From NCBI GenBank assembly GCA_027490155.1, contig JAIXYP010000009.1, positions 1-64,000 on the forward strand: a stretch of DNA of 64,000 nucleotides. The letters are read 5' to 3'. This DNA comes from Cytophagaceae bacterium (GTDB taxonomy: Bacteria > Bacteroidota > Bacteroidia > Cytophagales > Flexibacteraceae). A program made the position numbers and the translations under genes. Positions 8,749 through 16,660 of the stretch are shown here, piece by piece; the first letter of the stretch is position 1, and each line of letters opens with the position of its first letter. The notes under the pieces were generated by a model that saw only the letters and a program-made list of their open reading frames with translations, did no database searches and was not told the DNA's origin.

Positions 8749-10029
8749 CTATTGGGCCTCATTATTGGCCAAGCCTAGCCTAAATCCAGCGAGTGCATAC
8801 CATACCAAGTAGGCATATCCCAGCACCAAGATCCATATGCTGGCTGTGTACCCAAAGCTATCGATCAGGCCACCTTGCAGGACCGGATAGATGGCGCCGC
8901 CGACAATCATGCTTACCAGCAGACCAGAACCCTGTGCAGTATGTTTGCCCAAATGTTTGATTCCCATCGGGAAGATACAAGGCCACATTACCGAATGGCA
9001 AACGCCAAGTCCTACCAAAGCATAAACCGCTATCATACCGGGGGTTAGGATAGCAGCCACAGATAACATTGAGCCCAGACAAGAAACCAGCACAAGCATC
9101 CTACTATTAGACATCATATTGGTAATGATGATGCCGATGGCCCTACCAACTAATAATCCGCCCCAATAATAGGAAACATAAATAGCGGCATCAACCTCTT
9201 GCACCCCCACAATCTGTTTCATGTAGCCAATCAGCATACTGCCGACGGCAACTTCAACACCCACATAAACAAAAATGGCACCCATTGCTGTCAATAAATG
9301 GGGGTAGGCCCAAGCAGATGTCTTTGACGCGCTGTTGTCTGATGTTTGGCCAGCATCAGCAGGCTGCAGCAATGAGCTAAGGTCTGGCAATTTGATCGCA
9401 TTGATTACAATGGCTAAAACCACAACAAAGCAAGCCAAAGCTAAATAAGGCAATTGCACAGCTGCGGCCCGTTCTGCAATCGGCAATGCAGTGTCAATCA
9501 AGATGAGTTTTGCCCCGATGATTGGCCCTATTGTTGCTGCCAAAGAGTTAAGGAACCCTGCCATGTTGAGCCGCTTTGTTGCCGTTTCTGGTGGACCTAA
9601 CGAGCTGACATATGGGTTTGCCGCCACTTGCAGCACGGTGAACCCAGACCCAACAACAAAAAGGCCAGTCAGAAACAAGGGATAAGAAACGATGATACTG
9701 GCAGGTATAAATAGCAAAAGTCCTATCGCTACAATGGCAAGTGCTATCGATAGTCCTCGTTTGTACCCGACAGCAGTCAGGAGAATACCAGCTGGAACCG
9801 ACATGACGAAATAGGCACCAAAAAAACAAAACTGAACAAGGCTGGCCTGCCACTGGCTAAGATCGAATAGCCCCTTGAGGTGCGGGATCAGGATGTCGTT
9901 CAGGACTGTGACCATTCCGAACAAGAAAAACAGGCTCAGCATCGTTGCCAATGCTAGGCGCTGGTCTGCTTGGTGCTTCGGTGGGTGCCCTATTGCTGGA
10001 TCTTGAGTTGGTGAGGTGATTGTAGCCAT
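8749..10029 (-). CDS. FucP/GluP-type sugar MFS transporter
   Basis: 426 residues with about 12 hydrophobic segments. It has the blocks typical of the fucose permease/glucose-galactose transporter group: TVLNDILIPHLK in the first helix, FCFFGAYFVMSVPAG in the second, the YKRG loop between helices 2 and 3, and VLQVAANPYVSSLGPPE. These proteins import a hexose or related sugar with protons across the inner membrane. It ends an operon with a sugar nucleotidyltransferase gene whose stop codon is 3 bases upstream. A paralogue lies at 41367-42680. The sugar cannot be read from the sequence. Confidence 0.85.
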   Translation of the reverse strand: MATITSPTQDPAIGHPPKHQADQRLALATMLSLFFLFGMVTVLNDILIPHLKGLFDLSQWQASLVQFCFFGAYFVMSVPAGILLTAVGYKRGLSIALAIVAIGLLLFIPASIIVSYPLFLTGLFVVGSGFTVLQVAANPYVSSLGPPETATKRLNMAGFLNSLAATIGPIIGAKLILIDTALPIAERAAAVQLPYLALACFVVVLAIVINAIKLPDLSSLLQPADAGQTSDNSASKTSAWAYPHLLTAMGAIFVYVGVEVAVGSMLIGYMKQIVGVQEVDAAIYVSYYWGGLLVGRAIGIIITNMMSNSRMLVLVSCLGSMLSVAAILTPGMIAVYALVGLGVCHSVMWPCIFPMGIKHLGKHTAQGSGLLVSMIVGGAIYPVLQGGLIDSFGYTASIWILVLGYAYLVWYALAGFRLGLANNEAQ

Positions 10030-10032
10030 AAC

Positions 10033-10926
10033 TTAAACGAGATTGGCATAAACACCAGCTTGGTGCAAGGCGGCTAGCTCTGCCATCACCATTGATTTGT
10101 CTGCTGGGTAGGTAATACCAAACCATGGGGCCTTGCAGGAAATGACTGAAACTGGCAAGGTGCCATTTTGGGCAGCTTGGTTAATTGCTGTTGCGATAAA
10201 GAATTCTGCCCCGGGTTTGTCCAGCTCAGTTGACAGGTAATCAGCAAATGCGGCTCGGAAGATGGGGAAGACCTCAGGTTGTAACGCCCAAAAATTCATG
10301 CTGACGACGGCCTCAGGGTCTTGTGGTAGTCCAGACCCATCCTCCAGTGTAGCTGTTACCACCCCATCAATGCGGTAGATCTTCGTGAACTCGACGATGT
10401 CAGTGAGTTGGTTTTGGTCATCTACTTGGCAGATGGCGCGTGCTACAGTGCCGTTTGGTGACAGGGTATTGCCTAATTGGTAACCGATTACGGCACAAGC
10501 TGGAGCTTGGTTCAGGACAAAGAAATCAGCAGCTAATTGGTAGCTCGCCGCACTGTAAAAGTCATCACAGTTAATGACAACAAAAGGCCTATTAACTACT
10601 CCGTCTGCCATAAGGACCGCATGCGCAGTACCCCATGGCTTTTTGCGCTCAGCAGGCACGGCAAAGCCCTCAGGCAACTTATCCAGCTCTTGATACACGA
10701 AGTCAACCGTAACCTGATCACCGTAACGATTGGCATAGAATGACTTGAGCTGCTCCTCGATCTCCTTCCGGATGATGAAAACAACCTGACCAAAGCCAGC
10801 CTTAATGGCATCCTGAACGGCATAGTCGATAAGCGTTTGACCTTGTGGGCCAAGAGGCTCTAGTTGTTTGAGCTGACCATAACGACTGCTCATTCCGGCA
10901 GCGAGGATAAGTAAGGTGGGCGACAT
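10033..10926 (-). CDS. Sugar-phosphate nucleotidyltransferase (NTP_transferase fold)
   Basis: 297 residues from the ATG at 10926; an upstream in-frame start at 11049 would add 41 residues unlike the family. The N-terminus TLLILAAGMSSRYGQLKQL is the G-x-G-x-R...K nucleotide-binding signature. VINCDDFYSA contains the metal-binding Asp-Asp. The rest fits a GT-A-type pyrophosphorylase without a trimeric left-handed helix domain. The reaction is expected to be NTP plus sugar 1-phosphate giving NDP-sugar. Only 3 bases separate it from the sugar transporter gene. Such pairs, often with a sugar kinase, are seen in Bacteroidota and suggest sugar salvage; no kinase gene is present here. Confidence 0.78.
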   Translation of the reverse strand: MSPTLLILAAGMSSRYGQLKQLEPLGPQGQTLIDYAVQDAIKAGFGQVVFIIRKEIEEQLKSFYANRYGDQVTVDFVYQELDKLPEGFAVPAERKKPWGTAHAVLMADGVVNRPFVVINCDDFYSAASYQLAADFFVLNQAPACAVIGYQLGNTLSPNGTVARAICQVDDQNQLTDIVEFTKIYRIDGVVTATLEDGSGLPQDPEAVVSMNFWALQPEVFPIFRAAFADYLSTELDKPGAEFFIATAINQAAQNGTLPVSVISCKAPWFGITYPADKSMVMAELAALHQAGVYANLV

Positions 10927-11095
10927 GGGCCTAGGGGATAGGGATTTTAATTGAAGTCCAACACAGTGTAGCAATCCCTGCACTGGTGATACTGGACAAA
11001 ATAAACACAAGATCTGCGATTTGGGGCACTGCTTGGAGGACAAATCCAATCTGAGGCCTCAGCCACGGGACAATGGAATGACAACATCAAACAAA

Positions 11096-11124
11096 TAGCC
11101 CCCCAAGTGTATCTCGGAGGGCTA
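11096..11124 (-). terminator. Intrinsic terminator of sucD
   Basis: On the minus strand TAGCCCTCCGAG and CTTGGGGGGCTA form a 12-base stem with two wobble pairs around the loop ATACA, followed by a T-rich TTTGTTTG. It begins 28 bases after the sucD stop codon. Confidence 0.8.
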
Positions 11125-11151
11125 GGATGTTTATTGACTGGATAGGCCAGA

Positions 11152-12024
11152 TTACTTCTTCAAAGCCTTAACCATGGTCTCGCCAATAACGGCAGGAGAG
11201 TCAACGACATGTAGGCCGCACTCACGCATGATTTTCATTTTGGCAGCAGCGGTATCTTCAGCTCCACCGACGATGGCACCGGCATGGCCCATGCGGCGTC
11301 CAGGAGGGGCTGTTTGTCCTGCAATGAAGCCAACAACTGGCTTAGTTCCGTGTTCCTTGATCCAGTAAGCAGCTTCAGCTTCCATACCACCACCTATCTC
11401 TCCGATCATGATGATACCTTCGGTTTCTGGGTCGTTCATCAATAGCTCAACAGCTTCGCGAGTTGTTGTCCCGATGATTGGATCGCCACCGATGCCAATA
11501 CAGGTACTTTGGCCAAGGCCTGCTTTTGTGATTTGATCTACAGCTTCGTAGGTCAAGGTACCAGAGCGAGAAACAATACCAATAGTGCCTTTGCGGTGGA
11601 TAAAGCCAGGCATGATACCTACTTTGGCCTCACCTGGGGTGATAACACCTGGGCAGTTAGGCCCAATAAGGGTGACAGCTTTACCACGGAGATATTCGCG
11701 CGCAGCGATCATATCCTTGATAGGGATGCCCTCGGTGATACAGATCACTACTTTGATACCAGCATCGGCAGCTTCCATAATGGCGTCAGCGGCGAAAGCA
11801 TGGGGCACAAAGATGATGCTCACGTCGGCACCGGTTGTCGAGACTGCATCGGCCACTGTGTTGAACACAGGCCTATCCAGATGTTGGGTACCACCTTTGC
11901 CAGGGGTAACCCCACCGACGACGTTTGTACCATACTCGATCATCTGGGTGGCATGGAAGGTGCCTTCAGAACCAGTAAAACCTTGGACGATTACTCGTGA
12001 GTTTTTGTTAACCAGAACGCTCAT
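11152..12024 (-). CDS. sucD: Succinyl-CoA synthetase, alpha subunit
   Basis: 290 residues, the usual length. With the beta subunit SucC (not in this window) it interconverts succinyl-CoA and succinate with formation of ATP or GTP in the citric acid cycle. The N-terminal CoA-binding domain has [16 protein letters not shown] and [18 protein letters not shown]. The ligase domain has [14 protein letters not shown] and [13 protein letters not shown], which carries the His that is phosphorylated. It is transcribed alone, from a consensus promoter at 12104-12134 to the terminator at 11096-11124. Confidence 0.95.
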   Translation of the reverse strand: MSVLVNKNSRVIVQGFTGSEGTFHATQMIEYGTNVVGGVTPGKGGTQHLDRPVFNTVADAVSTTGADVSIIFVPHAFAADAIMEAADAGIKVVICITEGIPIKDMIAAREYLRGKAVTLIGPNCPGVITPGEAKVGIMPGFIHRKGTIGIVSRSGTLTYEAVDQITKAGLGQSTCIGIGGDPIIGTTTREAVELLMNDPETEGIIMIGEIGGGMEAEAAYWIKEHGTKPVVGFIAGQTAPPGRRMGHAGAIVGGAEDTAAAKMKIMRECGLHVVDSPAVIGETMVKALKK

Positions 12025-12103
12025 ATAAGCTGCTATTTTTAGCCAGTCAGTAGTAAGGGTTGGTTGTTAGGTGAAATGAAACCAGGGTATCTGACAGGCG
12101 GCA

Positions 12104-12134
12104 CAAAAATAGGCACAGAAACGGCCCTGCCAAA
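12104..12134 (-). promoter_or_regulatory. Consensus Bacteroidota promoter of sucD
   Basis: On the minus strand TTTG (12134-12131) is followed by exactly 19 bases and then TATTTTTG (12111-12104). Both elements match the Bacteroidota primary promoter consensus (TTTG, 19-21 bases, TAnnTTTG) at every fixed position. The expected start of transcription is near 12097, about 70 bases before the ATG. This is the best promoter match I found in the window. Confidence 0.75.
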
Positions 12135-12264
12135 CCAATCTGCAAAAAGCCTGCAAACATCTTTGTTTGCCCAGTTTATCCGTTATTTGGGTCATCTATC
12201 CGCTGATGCCTTTTGACATCGCCCATATCACCCCACCCTGCCGATTATGCTGCTAACACATGCC

Positions 12265-12843
12265 ATGCAAACTGTACCTCTAATCCTCGGCAGTGGATCC
12301 CCACGAAGGAAACAGCTACTGGCTGACACGGGCCTAAAGTTCAGTGTCCTGACCAAAAACACCAATGAGGATTGGCCTGCAGACCTCCCTACTGATGAGA
12401 TTGCAGCCTATCTGGCTAATAAAAAAGCTACAGCCTTCAAGGCCGAAGCACAACAGAGCATAATCCTGACTGCAGATACTGTTGTATGTGTAGGTGACAA
12501 AGTGCTCAATAAAGCTGAAACCCACCACCAAGCACTCGAGATGCTACGATTATTAGCTGGCAAGACGCACCAAACCTACACTGGTATATGCATCAGGTAT
12601 CAGGACCAAGTGATCAATGCTACTGCAGTAGCCGACGTAACTTTTGCGGATATGCCAGACGAGGTCCTTAACCACTACATCAACACCAGCAAACCGTTTG
12701 ACAAAGCGGGAGCTTATGGAATCCAGGACTGGATAAGTTTGGTTGGCATCACCGAGATCAAGGGGTCTTACTACACCGTTATGGGACTACCTACGCATTT
12801 GGTCTATGCGGAGCTATATAGGTTATACGCTTCCCTTCAATAG
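12265..12843 (+). CDS. maf: Maf-type nucleotide pyrophosphatase
   Basis: 192 residues from the ATG at 12265, which places LILGSGSPRRKQLL near the N-terminus; an in-frame ATG 18 bases earlier is possible. Maf proteins hydrolyse dTTP, UTP or modified nucleotides to the monophosphate and remove non-canonical nucleotides in the cytosol. The Ser-x-Arg-Arg loop, the TADTVV acid block and the FDKAGAYGIQDW segment are present. Those match the YhdE (dTTP/UTP) type better than the YceF type. The gene stands alone between sucD and the serine hydrolase gene. Confidence 0.9.
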   Translation: MQTVPLILGSGSPRRKQLLADTGLKFSVLTKNTNEDWPADLPTDEIAAYLANKKATAFKAEAQQSIILTADTVVCVGDKVLNKAETHHQALEMLRLLAGKTHQTYTGICIRYQDQVINATAVADVTFADMPDEVLNHYINTSKPFDKAGAYGIQDWISLVGITEIKGSYYTVMGLPTHLVYAELYRLYASLQ

Positions 12844-12956
12844 TTGTGTCCCGGCATAGCTAGTCGATTCGCCAGATGATTTGATATAAGGTCAACCAGA
12901 TGGACTACAATCATTTCTTACACGGCCAGGCAGCCACTTCAAAATCTTTGGTCCTT

Positions 12957-14225
12957 ATGTCTCAAAACAGGCATTCAACTATAAAGAAAGTCTGGTTATT
13001 GAGCCTCATGATTTTTGTTGGGGTGTCAGGATGGATGGTACCTCAGGCCTATTGCCAAACAGAGACCAACAGCCAACATACCCGTAAACTAGATGCCTTA
13101 CCTGCACTCATCAGGAAGGACACCATGCTGACCCGCATTTTGCTCGACCCTAGGTACCAAGTACAGCTAATTGTTTCGCCCGTCCTTTCTGAACTTGCCC
13201 CAAAGGAAAACAATACGAAGGTTGCACCCAGCCAATTTATCAGCTATCGCTACCCTAATGCTGATAAGCCTGCTTACTTCTATCCTGCTAGTTTGGTCAA
13301 GCTGCCGACGATGCTTGCAACATTCGTCAAGCTCAACCAACTTGAGCTAAGGAAGTGGGATCAATACCGGATCACGTATGCAGCATCCGCTCCTTGCCAG
13401 ACCGCAGTGCCAGCCAAGGTCAAAGGCAGGCCAAATTATCGACCACCATTACTGGTGGACTATATGAAACAAATATGCCTTGTGAGTGACAACAATGCCT
13501 ACAGCCGGCTGTATGAGTTCTGTGGGCAGTCATTCCTGAACCAACAACTGAAGCGTTGGGGTTTGCCAGAGGCACGCATCATTCAGCGTTTTGCCCCATG
13601 TAACTATGATCAGAATAAGCATACGAATGCAATCAAGTTATATACCGTACGCAATAACAAATTACGCATAGCCTACGCCCAGCCTGCGGCCCACAACCAT
13701 ACCCCACTCAGTAACCCTGCCCCTGGAGCGAGGGCAATTGGCAAGGGATACTTTAAGTATGGGCGATACTATCCAACACCGATGGATTTCAGCCGACATA
13801 ACAACCTACCTCTAGAGGATGTCCATCAGCTGTTTTGCCAGTTGATGATCCGGAAGGTCCCTGGCGTAACTGTCGCTCAACAAGATTCCTTGGTCAAATG
13901 GCTCGGACTATTGCCTCGAGAAGGCCAAATGGGATATGAAAAAGACCTAGGTACTTATCATGATAGCTACAAAAAGTACTTAGTATTTGGCACCCAAGCT
14001 CAAGTCATTAACCCAGATCCACTCAGGATTGTAAATATCGTAGGGCAATCGCATGGTTGGCTATCAGATGTGGCCCTTATCAGAGGTCATGTCGTTTCAG
14101 TCTTGATTTATTGTGATGAGGATGACATTGTAGGTGACGGTAAATATACCACCGAGCATGTAGGGATGCCCTTCTTGAAGCGATTGGGGGAAGAATACCT
14201 AAAAGTCTTCTCGGGTACAGAGTAA
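12957..14225 (+). CDS. Secreted serine hydrolase of the class A beta-lactamase fold
   Basis: 422 residues from the ATG at 12957, chosen because a signal peptide (KKVWLLSLMIFVGVSGW, cut near AYC-Q) follows directly; an ATG at 12900 would add 19 residues before it. The active-site Ser-x-x-Lys is SLVK in PASLVKLPTM. SDN is present in LVSDNNAYSR. The third motif, Lys-Thr/Ser-Gly in true beta-lactamases, is replaced by VGQSHGWLSDVALI. The protein belongs to the beta-lactamase2 group, which is frequent in Bacteroidota, and may be a peptidase acting on the wall or on a peptide. It should be periplasmic. Resistance to antibiotics should not be inferred. Confidence 0.72.
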   Translation: MSQNRHSTIKKVWLLSLMIFVGVSGWMVPQAYCQTETNSQHTRKLDALPALIRKDTMLTRILLDPRYQVQLIVSPVLSELAPKENNTKVAPSQFISYRYPNADKPAYFYPASLVKLPTMLATFVKLNQLELRKWDQYRITYAASAPCQTAVPAKVKGRPNYRPPLLVDYMKQICLVSDNNAYSRLYEFCGQSFLNQQLKRWGLPEARIIQRFAPCNYDQNKHTNAIKLYTVRNNKLRIAYAQPAAHNHTPLSNPAPGARAIGKGYFKYGRYYPTPMDFSRHNNLPLEDVHQLFCQLMIRKVPGVTVAQQDSLVKWLGLLPREGQMGYEKDLGTYHDSYKKYLVFGTQAQVINPDPLRIVNIVGQSHGWLSDVALIRGHVVSVLIYCDEDDIVGDGKYTTEHVGMPFLKRLGEEYLKVFSGTE

Positions 14226-14381
14226 ATCCCATTTTTGCGAATTTGCTGTCAAGTCCAAGGCCAGTTTTCAAGGATCTTCGATCAAGATTGGTCCAATTGG
14301 GAGCCTCGGAAAACTTTTATCGGCAAAGATTTGGCAATCTCAAGACAACCATCCTTATTGCATATGCTTAAAGCACAATAT

Positions 14382-14456
14382 ATGAACAAGTCAATCGCAC
14401 AAGCATGGTGGTGGCAGTCTTCAGAATATCTGATGGCTAGCGCAGCTATGGCGTAA
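14382..14456 (+). CDS. trpL: trp operon leader peptide (24 residues, three consecutive Trp)
   Basis: A 24-codon ORF with the core AQAWWWQSS; Trp codons at 14406-14414 are residues 9-11. Tryptophan is the rarest residue, so three in a row 28 bases ahead of a regulatory hairpin and directly before the trp operon is diagnostic of a leader peptide. Translation would sense charged tRNA-Trp: a ribosome short of it stalls on the triplet. The reading frame is open further upstream (to 14235), but the ATG at 14382 is the start nearest the Trp codons. Stop codon TAA (14454-14456) lies inside a small hairpin (14453-14467). Function is inferred from the architecture. Confidence 0.82.
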   Translation: MNKSIAQAWWWQSSEYLMASAAMA

Positions 14457-14519
14457 CGACTCGTTACCGACCGATCTTAAACAAAGCGTCAGCCATCTAA
14501 TTGGTTGACGCTTTTTTTT
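14406..14519 (+). promoter_or_regulatory. Transcription attenuator of the trp operon
   Basis: Mutually exclusive stems can be drawn. Protector 1:2 pairs AGTC/TCAGA (14416-14425) with TCTGA/GGCT (14429-14438), starting 2 bases after the Trp codons. Antiterminator 2:3 pairs GATGGCTAGCGC (14432-14443) with GCGTCAGCCATC (14486-14497): 7 perfect pairs, one mismatch, then four pairs including a wobble. Terminator 3:4 pairs AAGCGTCAGCC (14484-14494) with GGTTGACGCTT (14503-14513), followed by T6. A ribosome stalled on the Trp codons would mask segment 1, free segment 2 and prevent termination. With ample Trp the 1:2 stem forms and the terminator wins. Confidence 0.82.
14484..14519 (+). terminator. 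Attenuator terminator (stem 3:4) before trpE
   Basis: AAGCGTCAGCC and GGTTGACGCTT make an 11-base stem with one G-T pair and an 8-base loop, followed by six T. It lies 38 bases before the trpE ATG and 28 bases after the leader peptide stop codon, so it acts within the trp transcript and not as the end of the upstream serine hydrolase gene. Confidence 0.88.
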
Positions 14520-14557
14520 GTTTATGCCCCTAAAGTAATCTCCAAGCCTCCTAAGCT

Positions 14558-15982
14558 ATGGCCTATCAATTGCACTCCACCTACAAGTTCCAACTTGCAG
14601 ATCAGTTTACACCTGTCAATCTTTACCTCACCTTGCGTGATCGGTTTCAGGGCTGTGTAATGCTAGAAAGCAGTGACTATCATGGGCAAGAAAACAGCTT
14701 AAGCTATCTGGCGTTCGAGCCTATTGGTAGCTTTTCAGTCACTAAGGGCCTTTGCACCATGCAGTACCCTGACGGCAGGGTCGAAAACAGAACGATCTCC
14801 AACCCTGAGCTACCCGCAACCCTAGCGCAGTTTGTAGAGCAGTTTGCACCCACGGAGCTCAAGCTACCCTTTGCTACTGGTGGATTTTTCGGCCACTGGA
14901 ACTATGAGGCAGCCGAGCTTGTCGAGGACATCAATCTAACATCCCAAAATGGTTATGGCGAAACCAAAGTAGAGCAGTTGCCACAAGTCCATTATCAGGT
15001 GTTTAAGTATGTGATTGTCTTTCGCCACTTCCATAACGAGCTGTACTTAATTCAACATCGTCCTGAGGAGGGTGCTTCCAATCATGATGGGCTACCAGTC
15101 CTTACCCAGCTTTTGGCCCAGTCGCAGGTCAACGCAAGGTTCAAGTTTTCGACAACAGGACCTGAGGTGGCAGACCAGACCAATGAGGCCTATCTAGAAA
15201 ATATCCGACGCGGAATTAGGCACTGTTACCTAGGCGATGTTTTTCAACTAGTTGTGAGCCGGACATTCAGCCAAGCCTTCGAAGGGGATGAATTTAATGT
15301 TTATCGGGGACTGAGGTCGGTCAATCCGTCACCCTACCTTTTTTTCTTTGACTATGGCAACTACAAGATATTCGGCAGCAGCCCAGAAGCCCAACTCTTG
15401 GTAAAGGGCAGAAGGACAGAAATTCACCCGATAGCAGGCACGTTTAAGCGGACAGCCGATGATAAAGCTGACCAAGAAGAGGCCAAACGTCTTTTGGCCG
15501 ACCCTAAAGAAAACGCAGAACACGTCATGCTGGTGGACCTCGCTCGCAATGACCTTAGCCGATTTTGTGACAACGTTGTTGTTGAGCGCTTCAGAGAAAT
15601 TCAGTATTACTCACACGTAATCCACTTGGTATCAAAGGTTACAGGGGATTTGTTACCGGGGCATCATCCGCTAGAGGTTGCTGCAGCAACATTCCCCGCC
15701 GGGACTTTATCAGGAGCACCTAAACATGAGGCCATGAAGATCATCAAATCGCTAGAGGCATCAGGGCGTGGCTTTTATGGTGGTGCCATTGGCTTAATTG
15801 ACTGGGACTGCAATCTAAACCATGCCATCATCATACGCTCCTTCCTTAGCATTAATAACAAGCTATATTACAGGGCGGGAGCAGGAGTAGTAGCTAAATC
15901 AGTCCCTGAACTCGAGATGCAGGAGGTGCTGAACAAACTAGGGGCTCTGAAACGAGCTATGGCCTTGGCTCAGGAGCTGTAA
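14558..15982 (+). CDS. trpE: Anthranilate synthase component I
   Basis: 474 residues. With TrpG it converts chorismate and glutamine-derived ammonia to anthranilate, the first committed step of tryptophan synthesis. The N-terminal part has VMLESSDYH, which corresponds to the LLES feedback-inhibition site that binds tryptophan. The chorismate-binding domain has YRGLRSVNPSPYLFFFDYG, GSSPEAQLLVKG, HPIAGTFKR, ENAEHVMLVDLARNDLSR and AGTLSGAPKHEAM, ending in GAGVVAKSVPELEMQEVLNK. First gene of trpEGDCFBA-aroF, directly behind the attenuator. The presence of the ESS motif indicates enzyme feedback control in addition to transcriptional control. Confidence 0.96.
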   Translation: MAYQLHSTYKFQLADQFTPVNLYLTLRDRFQGCVMLESSDYHGQENSLSYLAFEPIGSFSVTKGLCTMQYPDGRVENRTISNPELPATLAQFVEQFAPTELKLPFATGGFFGHWNYEAAELVEDINLTSQNGYGETKVEQLPQVHYQVFKYVIVFRHFHNELYLIQHRPEEGASNHDGLPVLTQLLAQSQVNARFKFSTTGPEVADQTNEAYLENIRRGIRHCYLGDVFQLVVSRTFSQAFEGDEFNVYRGLRSVNPSPYLFFFDYGNYKIFGSSPEAQLLVKGRRTEIHPIAGTFKRTADDKADQEEAKRLLADPKENAEHVMLVDLARNDLSRFCDNVVVERFREIQYYSHVIHLVSKVTGDLLPGHHPLEVAAATFPAGTLSGAPKHEAMKIIKSLEASGRGFYGGAIGLIDWDCNLNHAIIIRSFLSINNKLYYRAGAGVVAKSVPELEMQEVLNKLGALKRAMALAQEL

Positions 15983-16047
15983 TCTAGCCAAATTTACCCC
16001 CTTTTAGTCCTAATGACCACCTCAACATTTTCATTCTGATACCGGCT

Positions 16048-16647
16048 ATGTATCATCCTGTCAAAGAATCTGATCAACCAATTAATGTCCTAGTGCTAGA
16101 CAATTATGACAGCTTTGTCTATAACCTAGTCTATCTCTTACGCCAATTTGGTGTGGCCACGACTGTTGTCCGAAATGACAAAATCGGCCCTGCAGAGGCT
16201 GCCAAATTCTCCCATATTCTACTTTCCCCTGGGCCTAGCCTACCCTCTGATGCTGGGAATATGGAGGCCATCATCAAGCATTGCGCCTCGACTGTTAGCA
16301 TCTTGGGCGTTTGTCTAGGGCATCAAGCCATTGCAGAAGTATTTGGTAGCCAGCTGTTTAATCTCGAAGAACCATTACATGGTGTGGCTTCAACTTGCTT
16401 GGTCCAACCAATGGCAGGTCCATTTTTCGACCTCGTCCCGCAGCAGTTTCAGGTAGCACGTTACCATAGCTGGTCTGTGCGGGAAGACAGCCTAGGTCCG
16501 GACCTGATTGTAACCGCAAGAGACAAGGACAACCTGATCCTAGGCATCAGGCATAAGCAATTTAGGTGTTGGGGGGTTCAGTTCCATCCAGAGTCCTACC
16601 TCTGCAAACAAGGTCCCAAACTAATCGAGCAATGGCTCAAACTCTAG
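16048..16647 (+). CDS. trpG: Anthranilate synthase component II (glutamine amidotransferase)
   Basis: 199 residues, a class I glutamine amidotransferase that supplies ammonia to TrpE. It shows VLVLDNYDSFVYNLVYLL at the start, the nucleophile Cys in LGVCLGHQAIAE, and the His-Glu of the triad in QFHPESYLCKQG. It is a stand-alone subunit, not fused to TrpD. The gene sits 65 bases after trpE and 13 bases before trpD in the operon. PabA could look similar, but the position in the trp operon decides for TrpG; it may serve folate synthesis too. Confidence 0.93.
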   Translation: MYHPVKESDQPINVLVLDNYDSFVYNLVYLLRQFGVATTVVRNDKIGPAEAAKFSHILLSPGPSLPSDAGNMEAIIKHCASTVSILGVCLGHQAIAEVFGSQLFNLEEPLHGVASTCLVQPMAGPFFDLVPQQFQVARYHSWSVREDSLGPDLIVTARDKDNLILGIRHKQFRCWGVQFHPESYLCKQGPKLIEQWLKL

Positions 16648-16660
16648 CAGACCTACACTG

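Noticed and set aside
11585-12028. 147-residue plus-strand ORF (and another of 163 residues at 11509-12000)
   Set aside because: Both are shadows of the well-conserved sucD gene.
14235-14456. 73-residue version of the trp leader ORF
   Set aside because: Only the last 24 codons are needed for the attenuator; the upstream part has no protein-like pattern, and the ATG at 14382 is nearer to the Trp codons.
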